Shown here: in pieces, positions 24,098-33,565 of the stretch
How positions within the stretch are numbered: the first letter of the stretch is position 1
Layout: each line of letters starts with the position of its first letter
Assembly: GCA_902617045.1 (NCBI GenBank)
Contig: CACMVA010000006.1
Coordinates: 1 to 47,808, forward strand
Direction: 5' to 3'
DNA from: an uncultured SAR86 cluster bacterium
GTDB lineage: Bacteria > Pseudomonadota > Gammaproteobacteria > Magnimaribacterales > D2472
Length of the DNA: 47,808 bases
Position numbers and translations under genes: made by a program
The notes under the pieces: model-generated
The model's input: the letters and a program-made list of their open reading frames with translations, nothing else
What the model was told of the DNA's origin: nothing
Databases searched by the model: none

Positions 24098-25399
24098 ATG
24101 AAACAAATTTTAGAGCAGATTTTTAGATTAAGTGAACATAATACCACTATTAAAAAAGAAATATTAGCTGGTCTTACAACATTTATTACTATGGCTTACA
24201 TAATATTTGTTAACCCACAAATGATGGCATCAAGTGGAATGGATTTTGGAGCAAGTTTTATTGGAACCTGTATTGCTGCAGCTATTGCCTGTATTGCAAT
24301 GGGGTTTTTTTCTAATTGGCCAGTTGGATTAGCTCCAGGGATGGGGCTTAATGCCTTCTTTACATATACAGTTGTAGGTGAAATGGGTTACTCATGGGAA
24401 GTATCTCTTGGAGCAGTTTTTATAGCTGGTATTTTATTCGTAATAATAAGCATAACTCCTCTTAGACAGTGGATGCTTAATAGCATCCCTATGAATCTAA
24501 GAATTGCAATGGGAGCTGGAGTTGGTTTATTCGTTGGATTCATTGGCTTAAAGACAGGTGGAATCATTATTCAAAACGAAACAACTTTTTTAAGCTTAGG
24601 TGACTTTAAAAATATTGAAACTTTTCTGTCTGCTATTGGTTTTCTATTGATTTTAATATTAGCAATAAGGAAAGTTACCGGAGCAATAATTATAGGAGTT
24701 TTGACAGTAACTATTTCAGGATTATTGATTGGTTTAATTCAATTTAATGGTTTTGTTTCTGCACCGCCAGATATCAGACCAACGTTAATGAAGTTAGATA
24801 TTTTAGGAGCTTTGGACGTTTCTATGATAAGCATCATTATTTCTTTTCTGTTTGTTAATTTATTTGATACAGCAGGAACCTTGCTAGGCGTTGCTTCGCG
24901 AGCAAATCTTATAGATGATTCAGGAAGAATTAAAAATCTTGATAGGGCCCTGAAAGCCGATAGTACCGCTAGCGTTGCAGGATCATTTTTTGGATGCTCT
25001 CCTGTAACAAGCTATGTCGAAAGCTCTGCTGGAGTGGAGGCAGGTGGAAGAACAGGTTTAACTGCAGTAGTGGTAGGAATTTTTTTCTTGATAGCTATTT
25101 TCTTCTCCCCTATTGCGTCTATGGTGCCCAGTTATGCAACAGCGGGTGCTCTAGTTTATGTGGCTATCTTGATGCTTGGTGGTATGGAAAAGCTTGATTG
25201 GTCAGATAATACTGAGCTATTGCCTGCTCTAATTATGATAATTATGATACCTCTAACCTTTTCAATTGCTAATGGAATTGCATTAGGCTTTATTTCATAT
25301 GTGGTTTTAAAGTTTGCAACAGGAAAAAAATCAGATATAAGTTTTGGTGCCTGGTTCTTATTTATAATTTTTTTGACAAAATTTATGGTATTGGATTGA
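24098..25399 (+). CDS. NCS2/AzgA-family purine permease
   Basis: A 433-residue inner-membrane proton symporter with about 12-14 hydrophobic segments. The N-terminal EILAGLTTFITMAYIIFVNPQMM, GLAPGMGLNAFFTYTVV, MGAGVGLFVGFIGLKTGG and FVNLFDTAGTLLGVASRANLID are signature stretches of the AzgA group (adenine, guanine and hypoxanthine transporters such as GhxP and PurP). FGCSPVTSYVESSAGVEAGGRTGLTAVVVG is the conserved substrate-site region. It is divergent from the TonB receptor and opposite to the phosphoribosyltransferase-guaBA genes, consistent with import of hypoxanthine, guanine or adenine for salvage. Which base is preferred cannot be read safely. Confidence 0.92.
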   Translation: MKQILEQIFRLSEHNTTIKKEILAGLTTFITMAYIIFVNPQMMASSGMDFGASFIGTCIAAAIACIAMGFFSNWPVGLAPGMGLNAFFTYTVVGEMGYSWEVSLGAVFIAGILFVIISITPLRQWMLNSIPMNLRIAMGAGVGLFVGFIGLKTGGIIIQNETTFLSLGDFKNIETFLSAIGFLLILILAIRKVTGAIIIGVLTVTISGLLIGLIQFNGFVSAPPDIRPTLMKLDILGALDVSMISIIISFLFVNLFDTAGTLLGVASRANLIDDSGRIKNLDRALKADSTASVAGSFFGCSPVTSYVESSAGVEAGGRTGLTAVVVGIFFLIAIFFSPIASMVPSYATAGALVYVAILMLGGMEKLDWSDNTELLPALIMIIMIPLTFSIANGIALGFISYVVLKFATGKKSDISFGAWFLFIIFLTKFMVLD

Positions 25400-25404
25400 A
25401 AAAG

Positions 25405-25431
25405 TATTCAAATTCTAAAAAATTTTGAATA
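25405..25431. terminator. Hairpin at convergent gene ends
   Basis: TATTCAAA-N11-TTTGAATA: 8-bp perfect arms. It starts 5 bp after the permease stop and overlaps the last codons of the convergent glycosyltransferase. It could act as a bidirectional terminator; GC content of the stem is low and there is no long T tract. Confidence 0.35.
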
Positions 25432-26391
25432 ACCATAGGCTATTGTTTTTGTTAAATCAAGAAGGAATGACATCAAGCTGATTAAAATAAAATTCAAAGG
25501 GAAGATAAATTTTAAGGATGTGCCTTTTCTCATTGGAAGAATTACACCTCTTAAGGAAAGATAAGCTAAAAATATTATAAGCACGCTTATTTTTGTTATA
25601 TTAGGTATGAAAAAATCATTTTCAATTCCGGTAGGATCAAAGACTCTGTTCCAATTAAAAGCAATAAATATTGCTAAAAAAGAAATGCCATAAAAATACA
25701 TATCTTTATGCGCTCTTAAATATGGCATGCTTGCTGCATGAGAATGGTTTCTATACCATTTTTTAATTATTTCTTTAAAACTTATCTTATCAAGCTTGTC
25801 GTAGTTTAAAAAACTTTCAGATTCACATATATTTACATTATGAAGCCTCGCCCTACTCATAAAATCTGCATCTTCTCCAGCTCTTGTAGATTCAACAAAT
25901 AATCCACATTTTTTAAAGATATTTTTATGAAGAATGCTACCAGGGAGGGTCTTAATGGGTTTTTCTCCATAAGTAGATGCTCTAAATATTTTTGGTAAAA
26001 ATTTTTCTGCCTGGTAATAGGTTTTGCCCCAAACACCCTCATAATTATTATTATTAATAATATTAAGTCCATTTGATAACCAGTCATTAGAAGGATGAGT
26101 AGATGTGTCTAAAAATGCTAATAATGAATTAGAGGCATTACAGATTCCAATATTACGTGCGTGCCCGGGATAAAGTCTTTCGTTATGAAAAATACAAAAG
26201 TTAATATTGTGTTGTTTAGCATACAATTCAATATCACTAGGAAAAGATAACTGCTTTTGATCAGTATTAATGATTAATACCTCATTTGGAACTGTCTTCC
26301 AATTTGATATTCCTCTTAATAAAGTAAAAAGTTTTTCCTTTTCTGAATGATCTGACTTAAATGGTATGATTAATGATACTGATTTAACCAT
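25408..26391 (-). CDS. Glycosyltransferase family 2 with C-terminal membrane helices
   Basis: A 327-residue GT2 (GT-A fold) protein. The N-terminal SVSLIIPFKSDHSEKEKLFTLLRGI is the nucleotide-sugar-binding strand. ERLYPGHARNIGICNASNSLLAFLDTSTHPSNDW contains the position of the DxD-like motif, here L-D-T-S, and RAGEDADFMSRARLHN is the ED acceptor-site motif. After residue 230 there are about three hydrophobic helices (MYFYGISFLAIFIAFNW; FFIPNITKISVLIIFLAYLSL; FILISLMSFLLDL), so the protein is membrane-anchored. The second Asp of DxD is replaced by Ser, which is not rare among GT2 enzymes. It lies at one edge of the glycan cluster, divergent from the next GT2 gene. Confidence 0.83.
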   Translation of the reverse strand: MVKSVSLIIPFKSDHSEKEKLFTLLRGISNWKTVPNEVLIINTDQKQLSFPSDIELYAKQHNINFCIFHNERLYPGHARNIGICNASNSLLAFLDTSTHPSNDWLSNGLNIINNNNYEGVWGKTYYQAEKFLPKIFRASTYGEKPIKTLPGSILHKNIFKKCGLFVESTRAGEDADFMSRARLHNVNICESESFLNYDKLDKISFKEIIKKWYRNHSHAASMPYLRAHKDMYFYGISFLAIFIAFNWNRVFDPTGIENDFFIPNITKISVLIIFLAYLSLRGVILPMRKGTSLKFIFPLNFILISLMSFLLDLTKTIAYGYSKFFRI

Positions 26392-26563
26392 AAATTGAAC
26401 TCCACCACATAGAATTTATTATAAATGAAATGTTCATCATATAGCTTATTATACTTTTTAGAGATTTTTTATAAGTAATTATCGCTCTCATTGATGACTT
26501 ACATTGTATTATCAAGTAAATTGATTAATTATGATTAATATAAAATTTCGTAATATTACTTAA

Positions 26564-27505
26564 ATGAAATCTATTTCTGTCCTGACTTCTACTATGAATC
26601 GTGCTGATTATTTAGAAAGAGTCTATTTAAGTTTATTAAATCAAAACTTTAATGATTTTGAATGGATTATTGGAGACGATGGCTCAACTGATTCAACCAT
26701 CAAAATTTTAAAGAAATTAAAAAAAAATGCACCTTTTGACATCAAGATAGTATCTGCTTCTGTAAGGATTGGAAAAGCTACGATTGATAATAAGATGATT
26801 GAAATGTCTGAAGGAAAATATATTATTTTTTGCGACTCAGATGACTGGCTTGAACCAAATGCTCTGTTTAAATTTTACGAATCAACTAAAAAATTTCCAA
26901 ACGAAAATACTATAGGTTGTTTTGCCTTACAAAAAAATAATCTTTTTGATAAAGAATATTTCAGAGACAATATTCCCAACCCTATAAAATTAATAGATCT
27001 TTTTTATAAAGAAAAACCTAGCCAAGATCTTGTTATTATGGCCAGATCAGAATATTTAAAAAGAAATAAATTTTTTGAATGTGATTTTTTGATACCTGAA
27101 GGATATTACTGGTTACTTTTAGAAAATGAAAAATTTGTTCTGATTAATGAATTTCTGCAAAATACAGAATATTTATCCGATGAGAATATTTCTTTTTCAA
27201 AAACCGTAAGTTACTCCAGAGGTAAAGCTTATAGTATTTTATTTTCATATAATAAAATTAAATTTTCTTTTAAAACAATAGATAAATATAGATACTTATT
27301 AACATTCATTCGCTTTTCTATCCATGGTGAAATTGTTAATGAAATATTTAATAAAAAATTTAATATCCTAACAAAGTTATCTCTTATGTTGCTATTTCCG
27401 ATTGGATATCTTTATGCAATGTCAGATCATTTTAGATTTAAAGTTATTAAAACTCACAAAGAATATGAAAAAGCACGTGATGTGGTAAGTTTTGAGTATC
27501 TTTAA
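26564..27505 (+). CDS. Glycosyltransferase family 2
   Basis: A 313-residue GT2 enzyme. ISVLTSTMNRADYLERVYLSLLNQ and FEWIIGDDGSTDSTIKILK near the N-terminus bind the nucleotide sugar, and YIIFCDSDDWLEPNALFKFYES holds the D-x-D (DSD) metal site. The C-terminal part (LSLMLLFPIGYLYAMSDHF) has one hydrophobic segment that may touch the membrane. It opens the plus-strand glycan run, 139 bp before asnB. The donor and acceptor are unknown; it probably builds lipopolysaccharide or exopolysaccharide. Confidence 0.87.
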   Translation: MKSISVLTSTMNRADYLERVYLSLLNQNFNDFEWIIGDDGSTDSTIKILKKLKKNAPFDIKIVSASVRIGKATIDNKMIEMSEGKYIIFCDSDDWLEPNALFKFYESTKKFPNENTIGCFALQKNNLFDKEYFRDNIPNPIKLIDLFYKEKPSQDLVIMARSEYLKRNKFFECDFLIPEGYYWLLLENEKFVLINEFLQNTEYLSDENISFSKTVSYSRGKAYSILFSYNKIKFSFKTIDKYRYLLTFIRFSIHGEIVNEIFNKKFNILTKLSLMLLFPIGYLYAMSDHFRFKVIKTHKEYEKARDVVSFEYL

Positions 27506-27644
27506 GGAATAATGAAACCGAAACTTAAATTTTATACGTGATAAGATTACATATAAATTATGAAAACGCATTAACTAATATTCATAAACCTACTTATGAA
27601 GATATTTTCAAAATTTATTAATTTAATAAAATTAACAAAATAAG

Positions 27645-29501
27645 ATGTGTGGATATTACTGCATTGTTTCTTCAGAAAAGATAGACCTTGATACATCAAT
27701 AAAATCTCTTGATTTAATATCCCATCGAGGGCCAGACTCTCAAAAATATTTTTTAAATGATCAGCGCAGTATTTTCATGGGATTTAACAGACTTTCAATA
27801 CTTGATCTAAGAAGTGAGGCTGATCAACCTATGATTGATGAAGAATCACAAAGAATAATTATCTTTAATGGTGAAATTTATAATCATAATGAAGTAAGAA
27901 AATTTTTAATAGAAAAAAATTATACTTTTAAGACAACTTCAGACACTGAAGTTTTATTGAAAGCATATGATTTTTGGAAAGAAGGTTTGCTTGAGCGGCT
28001 TGAAGGAATGTTTAGTTTTGTAATCTATGATCCTATAAAAAATAACATTTTTTTTGCAAGGGACAGAGCTGGTGAGAAGCCACTTTTTTATTTACATAAT
28101 AAAAAAAGTTTTTATATATGTTCAGAAATTAAGCCTATATACAAGGACTCTGGAAAAAAAGATTTATCGATAGATGGGTTAAATCATTTTTTTGAAAATG
28201 GCTTCACCTCAAAAGATATATCTATGATTGATGACATTAAAAAACTTAAACCTGGACATCAAGCTATGCTAAATATCAATACTTTGAAATTGGATATTAG
28301 AAGATATTGGAACCTTGAAAAAAAAATAATTAAGCCTCTTAAAAACATAAAAAAACAAAATAACTATTACATTGATAAACTAGAATTGCTTCTTGGGAAT
28401 GCCGTTAAAAAACAACTCATTGCAGATGTTCCGGTTGGGATGATGTTAAGTGGCGGAGTTGACTCAAGTCTAATTGTTGCAACTGCATCTAAATATTTTA
28501 ATCAATTAAATACTTTTACAGTTACATTCCCTGATTTACAGAAATATGATGAATCAAAACATGCTCAACTGATAGCAAAACACTTTAATACAAATCATGT
28601 TGAATTAAATGCGGATAATGTAGAACCAGAAATATTATATAAACTTGTAAAACACTACGATGAGCCAATGGTTGATTCATCTATGATACCTACTTATCTT
28701 TTATCTAAAGAAATAAGAAAGCACTGCAAAGTTGCCCTTGGAGGAGATGGTGCTGATGAATTATTTGGAGGTTATAGTCATTATAATCGATATAATTTTT
28801 TGGCGAAAATTCAAAAATTTATTCCTTATCCTCTAAGAAATTCGATAGTTAAGTCAGTATTAAATTTACTGCCAAAAAATATTAGAGGTCGTAAAACATT
28901 AGAATTATTTGGAAAAAGATTAAATAAACTTGAATTTAATAATGCCAATTTATTTGATTATAAAAAAAGAGGTAAATTATTTAAAGATAATGCTCTTTTA
29001 AAAAAAACTATTTTAGAAAAGAAAATTATTTCAACAGATCTAGTGAGATCTGCGACTTTTGAGGATTATAACAACTATTTATCTGAAGATATTTTAGTTA
29101 AAGTAGATCGAGCTAGCATGGCATGTTCGCTTGAAGTAAGATCACCATTTTTAGATAGTGAGATAACTAAATTTGCATTTCATGAGGTTCCTAGTTATTT
29201 AAAAGTTTATAAAAATCAAAGAAAAATCTTACCAAAAATGCTTGCAAAGAAAATATTACCTAAAAAATTTGACTATAAAAGAAAACAAGGATTTGGATTC
29301 CCTGTAAATGAATTATTTCGATCTGGGAAATGGCATGACTTTCTTGAAGACAAAATAAATTCAGACCAAAATTATTTTTTAGATAAAAGATATTGCAACC
29401 AACTTCTTTCACGACAGGCTAAGGGTGACAACATTGGAGAATCATTGTTTGCAATAGCCTTTTTTTTGGTGTGGTGTGAGGCTTATGTCAATCAAAGATA
29501 A
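27645..29501 (+). CDS. asnB: Asparagine synthase (glutamine-hydrolysing) family, glycan-cluster type
   Basis: A 618-residue AsnB-like amidotransferase. After the initiator Met comes the nucleophile Cys2 (MCGYYCIVSS), then LISHRGPDSQ and IIFNGEIYNHNEVRKFL of the Ntn glutaminase domain, and the synthetase domain with the ATP P-loop [18 protein letters not shown] and ALGGDGADELFGGYSHYNR. Length and motifs fit the AsnB found in surface-polysaccharide clusters, which commonly transfers an amide to a sugar acid (for example uronic acid to uronamide) rather than making free asparagine. Its neighbours are all glycosyltransferases, which favours that role. The next gene overlaps its 3' end. Confidence 0.88.
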   Translation: MCGYYCIVSSEKIDLDTSIKSLDLISHRGPDSQKYFLNDQRSIFMGFNRLSILDLRSEADQPMIDEESQRIIIFNGEIYNHNEVRKFLIEKNYTFKTTSDTEVLLKAYDFWKEGLLERLEGMFSFVIYDPIKNNIFFARDRAGEKPLFYLHNKKSFYICSEIKPIYKDSGKKDLSIDGLNHFFENGFTSKDISMIDDIKKLKPGHQAMLNINTLKLDIRRYWNLEKKIIKPLKNIKKQNNYYIDKLELLLGNAVKKQLIADVPVGMMLSGGVDSSLIVATASKYFNQLNTFTVTFPDLQKYDESKHAQLIAKHFNTNHVELNADNVEPEILYKLVKHYDEPMVDSSMIPTYLLSKEIRKHCKVALGGDGADELFGGYSHYNRYNFLAKIQKFIPYPLRNSIVKSVLNLLPKNIRGRKTLELFGKRLNKLEFNNANLFDYKKRGKLFKDNALLKKTILEKKIISTDLVRSATFEDYNNYLSEDILVKVDRASMACSLEVRSPFLDSEITKFAFHEVPSYLKVYKNQRKILPKMLAKKILPKKFDYKRKQGFGFPVNELFRSGKWHDFLEDKINSDQNYFLDKRYCNQLLSRQAKGDNIGESLFAIAFFLVWCEAYVNQR

Positions 29502-30609
29502 GCCATCATTGTGCTTTGTAGTTTCTGATATAGACTTTTTCTTTTCCCATAGAGCTGCTCTTGCAAAAAAATTATCAGAAAAATTTCAAATTATTGTCAT
29601 TAGCGATATTGAAGAATCCAAAGAGCGCAAGTTACTTAAATATGAATTTATAAAATTTGTTCATCTTAAATCTAGAGTTAGTAAAAATAAATTAAAAAAT
29701 TTCTTTAGTGTCATAAGATATGCATTTCGATTAGCTTCATTATTAAAATATTATCAAGTTGATAATATTTTTTTTATTACACTTGAATCTTCAATGATTG
29801 GAGCAGTTGCAACTAAACATTTAAAAAACAAAAAATATTTCATAATTTCTGGTGCGAATGTGCTTAGAGAAAACAAGTTATTATGTCTAATCGCAACAAA
29901 AATTTTTTCATACTTTAAGTCATTGAATAATAAATTTATATTTCAAAATAACGAAGATAAAATGCTGTTTGAGAAAATGCTTGGCATTAATAATAGTTTT
30001 TATTTGATAAAAGGCAACGGAGTAGATTTAAGTAAAATATCATATAAGCCTAATATTAAATCTAAAAGTATCAAATTTCTATTTGCAGGTAACCTTTTTT
30101 ATACAAAAGGAGTAAGTTACTACTATGATGCTGCAAAACAAATAAAAAATGCTAATTTAAATGCAGATTTTTTCATAGCTGGGAAATATTTAAAAAATCA
30201 TCCCTTATCAATAGAAGATTCTCTATATAAAACCATATTAGAATCTAAATCGATAAAATATCTTGGAGCCTGGGATCAAAAAACTTTCTTGAAAAATCTT
30301 TATGACTATCATGTTTTTGTTTTACCTTCATTCGGAGAGGGTATGCCATTGGCAGTAATGGAGGCAATGGCTAGTGGAAGGGCCTTAATCTGCACAGACG
30401 TTCCTGGTTGTAGCTCATGCATAACAGATAATAAAAATGGTTACCTTTGCGAACAACAATCTTCAGAAAGTTTAACTCAATCGATGCAAAATATTATTTA
30501 TAATGAGAATCGAATATCAGAAATGGGTGAATACTCAAGAAAAATTGTTGAAAATGAATTTGAATTAGGTTTGATTTACAAAAAATACCTCAATGCTATA
30601 AACACATGA
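29485..30609 (+). CDS. Glycosyltransferase family 4/1 (GT-B fold)
   Basis: A 374-residue protein, started at the ATG at 29485 (MSIKDKPSLCFVVSDIDFFFSHR), 17 bp inside asnB; a GTG nine bases earlier is possible. The N-terminal SDIDFFFSHRAALAKKLSEKFQI resembles group 4 glycosyltransferases acting on undecaprenyl-linked sugars (CapM/WbpX-like). The C-terminal UDP-sugar domain has IKFLFAGNLFYTKGVSYYYDAAK and the E-x7-E motif VLPSFGEGMPLAVMEAMASGRALICTDVPG. It ends with an ATGA overlap into the next glycosyltransferase, indicating one operon. Confidence 0.87.
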   Translation: MSIKDKPSLCFVVSDIDFFFSHRAALAKKLSEKFQIIVISDIEESKERKLLKYEFIKFVHLKSRVSKNKLKNFFSVIRYAFRLASLLKYYQVDNIFFITLESSMIGAVATKHLKNKKYFIISGANVLRENKLLCLIATKIFSYFKSLNNKFIFQNNEDKMLFEKMLGINNSFYLIKGNGVDLSKISYKPNIKSKSIKFLFAGNLFYTKGVSYYYDAAKQIKNANLNADFFIAGKYLKNHPLSIEDSLYKTILESKSIKYLGAWDQKTFLKNLYDYHVFVLPSFGEGMPLAVMEAMASGRALICTDVPGCSSCITDNKNGYLCEQQSSESLTQSMQNIIYNENRISEMGEYSRKIVENEFELGLIYKKYLNAINT

Positions 30610-31715
30610 AAAAAATATCTTTTATCATACCAAGTTTCAATGTGGGTGGGTCAGAATTCAATTTCATAAAGAAAGCAAATTATCTTCAAGACAACGAATA
30701 TACTCCAGAATTAGTTTATTGGTTAGAGGGGGGTGAGCTTAAAAAACACTTAAAGTCCAAAGTAATCACTAAAAAGATCAAGGCATTAAATTTAATATAT
30801 CTGTTATTTGAATTAATAAATTATTTTAACAAATCTAAGCCAGAAATTGTTCATACAGCAAGTTACATGATTGCTAATGTTGTACTAATTGCTAAACTTC
30901 TCTCTTCACACAAACCTAAAGTAATTATAGGAGCCGAATCTGACTTTAATGCTGTATGTAAAGCATCAAAAAATTTGATAGATGAATTTATATTAAGGAG
31001 CCTATCTAAATTTCTTTATCATAGATCTGACAAGATCATATCTGTGTCTAAAGGTGTGAAAAATGGACTTTTAGCAGAACTTAATCTTAAAGAATCTAAA
31101 ATTAATGTTATTTACAATGGAGTGTTAACTGAAAGACATTCTAAAGAATCATCTGAATTGCCAGACCATCATTGGTATGCTAATAATAAAATATGTCTAG
31201 TTTGTTCAATCGGAAGACTCTCTCCTGAAAAAGGTATATATGAATTGGTTTCTGCTTTTAGAAAAGCACTGATAGTTAATAATAACTTGAGACTTCTTAT
31301 TATTGGTAAAGGTAGCGAAGAAAATAGAATCAATAAATTTATAAGAGATAATAAAATTGAGAAATATATTGAAATTATTGAATTTAAAGATAATTATTAT
31401 TCATATCTTGATAACTGTGATATTTTCGTTTTAAATTCATTCTATGAAGGAATGTCGAACATTCTGGCTGAGGCTGTAACCACTAATGCAAAGATTATAT
31501 CTACAAACTGCAATTATGGACCAGATGAAATACTCCATGGTGTTTCAGAATCTAAGTTAATTGATGTAAATAATGAAGGTCAATTGGTGGATGCCATTAT
31601 TGAATTTTCTGATAAGAAAAAAGTAAAAAGAGAATACTCTTCTCATCTTAAAAAGTTTTATTTTAAAGAATCTATAAAAGAATATATAAAAACTATACAA
31701 GAGTTAACTAAGTGA
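30606..31715 (+). CDS. Glycosyltransferase family 4 (GT-B fold)
   Basis: A 369-residue enzyme. N-terminal: KISFIIPSFNVGGSEFNFIKKANYL, the G-G-[ST]-E loop of GT4. C-terminal: CLVCSIGRLSPEKGIYELVSAFRKAL (G-R-L-x-x-x-K-G), LLIIGKGSEENRINKFI and the E-x7-E region FVLNSFYEGMSNILAEAVTTNAKIISTNCNYGPDEIL. It probably adds a hexose to a growing surface glycan. It is the last plus-strand gene of the cluster and converges on a methyltransferase gene across 53 bp, where I see no clear terminator. Confidence 0.88.
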   Translation: MKKISFIIPSFNVGGSEFNFIKKANYLQDNEYTPELVYWLEGGELKKHLKSKVITKKIKALNLIYLLFELINYFNKSKPEIVHTASYMIANVVLIAKLLSSHKPKVIIGAESDFNAVCKASKNLIDEFILRSLSKFLYHRSDKIISVSKGVKNGLLAELNLKESKINVIYNGVLTERHSKESSELPDHHWYANNKICLVCSIGRLSPEKGIYELVSAFRKALIVNNNLRLLIIGKGSEENRINKFIRDNKIEKYIEIIEFKDNYYSYLDNCDIFVLNSFYEGMSNILAEAVTTNAKIISTNCNYGPDEILHGVSESKLIDVNNEGQLVDAIIEFSDKKKVKREYSSHLKKFYFKESIKEYIKTIQELTK

Positions 31716-31768
31716 TATTCTCAATTAATGCATCTATAACTAATTTTTAATACTTGTATGAAACAAAC

Positions 31769-32653
31769 TTATTTTTTAATGATGCACTGTAATCCTGTTC
31801 CGCCTCGGAAAATAGTAAATTTCTTAAAGTTAAATTTATTCACGATTTTATTTAATTGTTTTTCAGTAACCATTCTCTTGTAATGATCAGTGTTTTTATC
31901 ATGGGTATCGAGTTTAGATAATTCATAGTGCTGATCTTTATTAAGATCAAACATTCCATAATAAAAACTTATTGGACTAATTCTTCTAAGTAGGTATTGT
32001 ATAAGTGGATACTCTCTAAAAACCCAATGGATTGGGAAAAAAATTTTTGTAAGTATATTTGTTACTTTTAATTGAAATTTTTTTGGTATTCTTTTAATTA
32101 CCACCCAATATAGTAAATACAAAGAAGTATAGTGTCCAATGTGCGTTTTATAATGATCGAAGGATATAATCCCCCCTGCTCTTGTAACTCTTGATATTTC
32201 TTTAAGGCTTTTAGAGAAATCTCGAGTGTGCTGCATAACTCCTAAGCATATTGAAATATCAAAAAAATTATCTTCAAAAGGTATATCTTCTATATCTCCT
32301 TGAAAAATAGTTAAGTTTTTATGAGGCATGTTATTTGCAAAATTTGCAGATACTGCATTACTTAAATCAAATGAATAGACAATTGCTCCATATTTCAATA
32401 ACACTTCAGTAAATCTTCCTGCTCCTGAGCCAGCTTCTATAATTTTTAATCCTTTAATTGACTCTAAAGGTATTGGGAGAGCAGTTCTTACTCGATCTTC
32501 AGACATAGTTGTATTAGTATGAGAATCTAGTTGAGTTTTTTGAAATTCATTCCACTGAAGACCAAAGGAGGAAGTAAAATTTTCACTTGCAACAAATCTA
32601 GGGATACCTTCTATAATTTTATATTTTTTATTTGAAAAATTATCTAAATCCAT
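31769..32653 (-). CDS. SAM-dependent class I methyltransferase in glycan cluster
   Basis: A 294-residue methyltransferase. The Rossmann SAM site is clear: LKIIEAGSGAGRFTEVLLKYGAIVYSFDLSNAV (motif I and the acidic residue ending strand 2), NLTIFQGDIEDIPFEDNFFDISICLGVMQHTRDF (motifs II-IV) and ISRVTRAGGIISFD (motif VI). The N-terminus (YKIIEGIPRFVASENFTSSFGLQWNEFQ) is like methyltransferases of the Trm112-domain-plus-methyltransferase group found beside polysaccharide genes, so the substrate is probably a sugar or lipid-linked glycan. It abuts the FkbM-family gene with no spacing. Confidence 0.85.
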   Translation of the reverse strand: MDLDNFSNKKYKIIEGIPRFVASENFTSSFGLQWNEFQKTQLDSHTNTTMSEDRVRTALPIPLESIKGLKIIEAGSGAGRFTEVLLKYGAIVYSFDLSNAVSANFANNMPHKNLTIFQGDIEDIPFEDNFFDISICLGVMQHTRDFSKSLKEISRVTRAGGIISFDHYKTHIGHYTSLYLLYWVVIKRIPKKFQLKVTNILTKIFFPIHWVFREYPLIQYLLRRISPISFYYGMFDLNKDQHYELSKLDTHDKNTDHYKRMVTEKQLNKIVNKFNFKKFTIFRGGTGLQCIIKK

Positions 32654-33547
32654 TTACGGAATCTTTACAGATGAATGAATTGCATAAATCATATCATAGT
32701 TACTCCTTGGTAACTTTTTATACTCAATAATTTCCCTAGAATCATTAAATCCAGTAATCATTTGCATAATGTTTTTTAAACGCCTTGCTATTATGTTTTT
32801 TCTTGTTGGTTTATGAATTGCGTATATTTTATAGTCCTTTTCACGAAGCCAATCAATAACTTCTGTTTCATGAAAATTTTTTAAAAAATCAGTTTTATGC
32901 TGCTCAAAACAAATTAAAGGATAAAATTTTGTAATGATTTTTTCAGCGCCTCTGAGAACATCAATTTCCATGCCCTCAACGTCAATTTTTAATAACATTA
33001 CTTTTTTTAATGAATCAAAATCGTTATCTAAAGGTTTAATTTCAATATTTACGACGTTTTTTTCATCTATTTGATATTTTGCACTACTGCCTCCAATATT
33101 ATTGATATTTTCTTGAAGCTGAAGATACTCTTCTTTTGATCCAACACCCCAATTAAAAACTTCAACATTCTTAAGATACTTAGTATTTGTTGCCAAAAGA
33201 TCATATGCTCTGGGGTTTGGCTCATAGCAAATTACTTTTTTAAAATATTTTGCAAATTCAATAGCGTGATTGCCAATATTTGATCCAATATCAATAGCTG
33301 TAGAATTACTAACATCAATATCAAGATTGATAAGTAGATGATTTAGGTCCTTAAGATGCTCCTCTTCAAATTGTCCTTTTAGAGTTATATTTATTCCAAT
33401 CCAATCATTGCCAAAAACAGCTATTGGCATTCCTCTTCTTTCATTAAATTTAGATGATCTTCTTGCTAGTTCTCTGGTTATAAAAATATCAAGAATTCTC
33501 TTAAAACCATTTTTTCTTTCCAATCTTTGTGATATGACATGCTTCAT
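32654..33547 (-). CDS. FkbM-family methyltransferase
   Basis: A 297-residue O-methyltransferase. TAIDIGSNIGNHAIEFAKYFKKVICYEPNPRAYDLL is the FkbM-type SAM motif, VMLLKIDVEGMEIDVLRGAEKIITKFYPLICFEQH the conserved D-V-E-G core, and VIDWLREKDYKIYAI the end. FkbM proteins methylate hydroxyl groups of sugars or polyketides; in surface-glycan loci they usually methylate sugars. It is upstream of and contiguous with the class I methyltransferase gene, so these are co-expressed. The Lys/Arg-rich N-terminus has no signal sequence. Confidence 0.87.
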   Translation of the reverse strand: MKHVISQRLERKNGFKRILDIFITRELARRSSKFNERRGMPIAVFGNDWIGINITLKGQFEEEHLKDLNHLLINLDIDVSNSTAIDIGSNIGNHAIEFAKYFKKVICYEPNPRAYDLLATNTKYLKNVEVFNWGVGSKEEYLQLQENINNIGGSSAKYQIDEKNVVNIEIKPLDNDFDSLKKVMLLKIDVEGMEIDVLRGAEKIITKFYPLICFEQHKTDFLKNFHETEVIDWLREKDYKIYAIHKPTRKNIIARRLKNIMQMITGFNDSREIIEYKKLPRSNYDMIYAIHSSVKIP

Positions 33548-33565
33548 ATTACTGAACTATAACTC

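Noticed and set aside
27596-27643. A 15-codon Lys/Phe-rich frame directly before asnB, like a leader peptide
   Set aside because: It has no clear ribosome-binding site and no pairing terminator/antiterminator, and short frames like this are expected by chance in AT-rich DNA.
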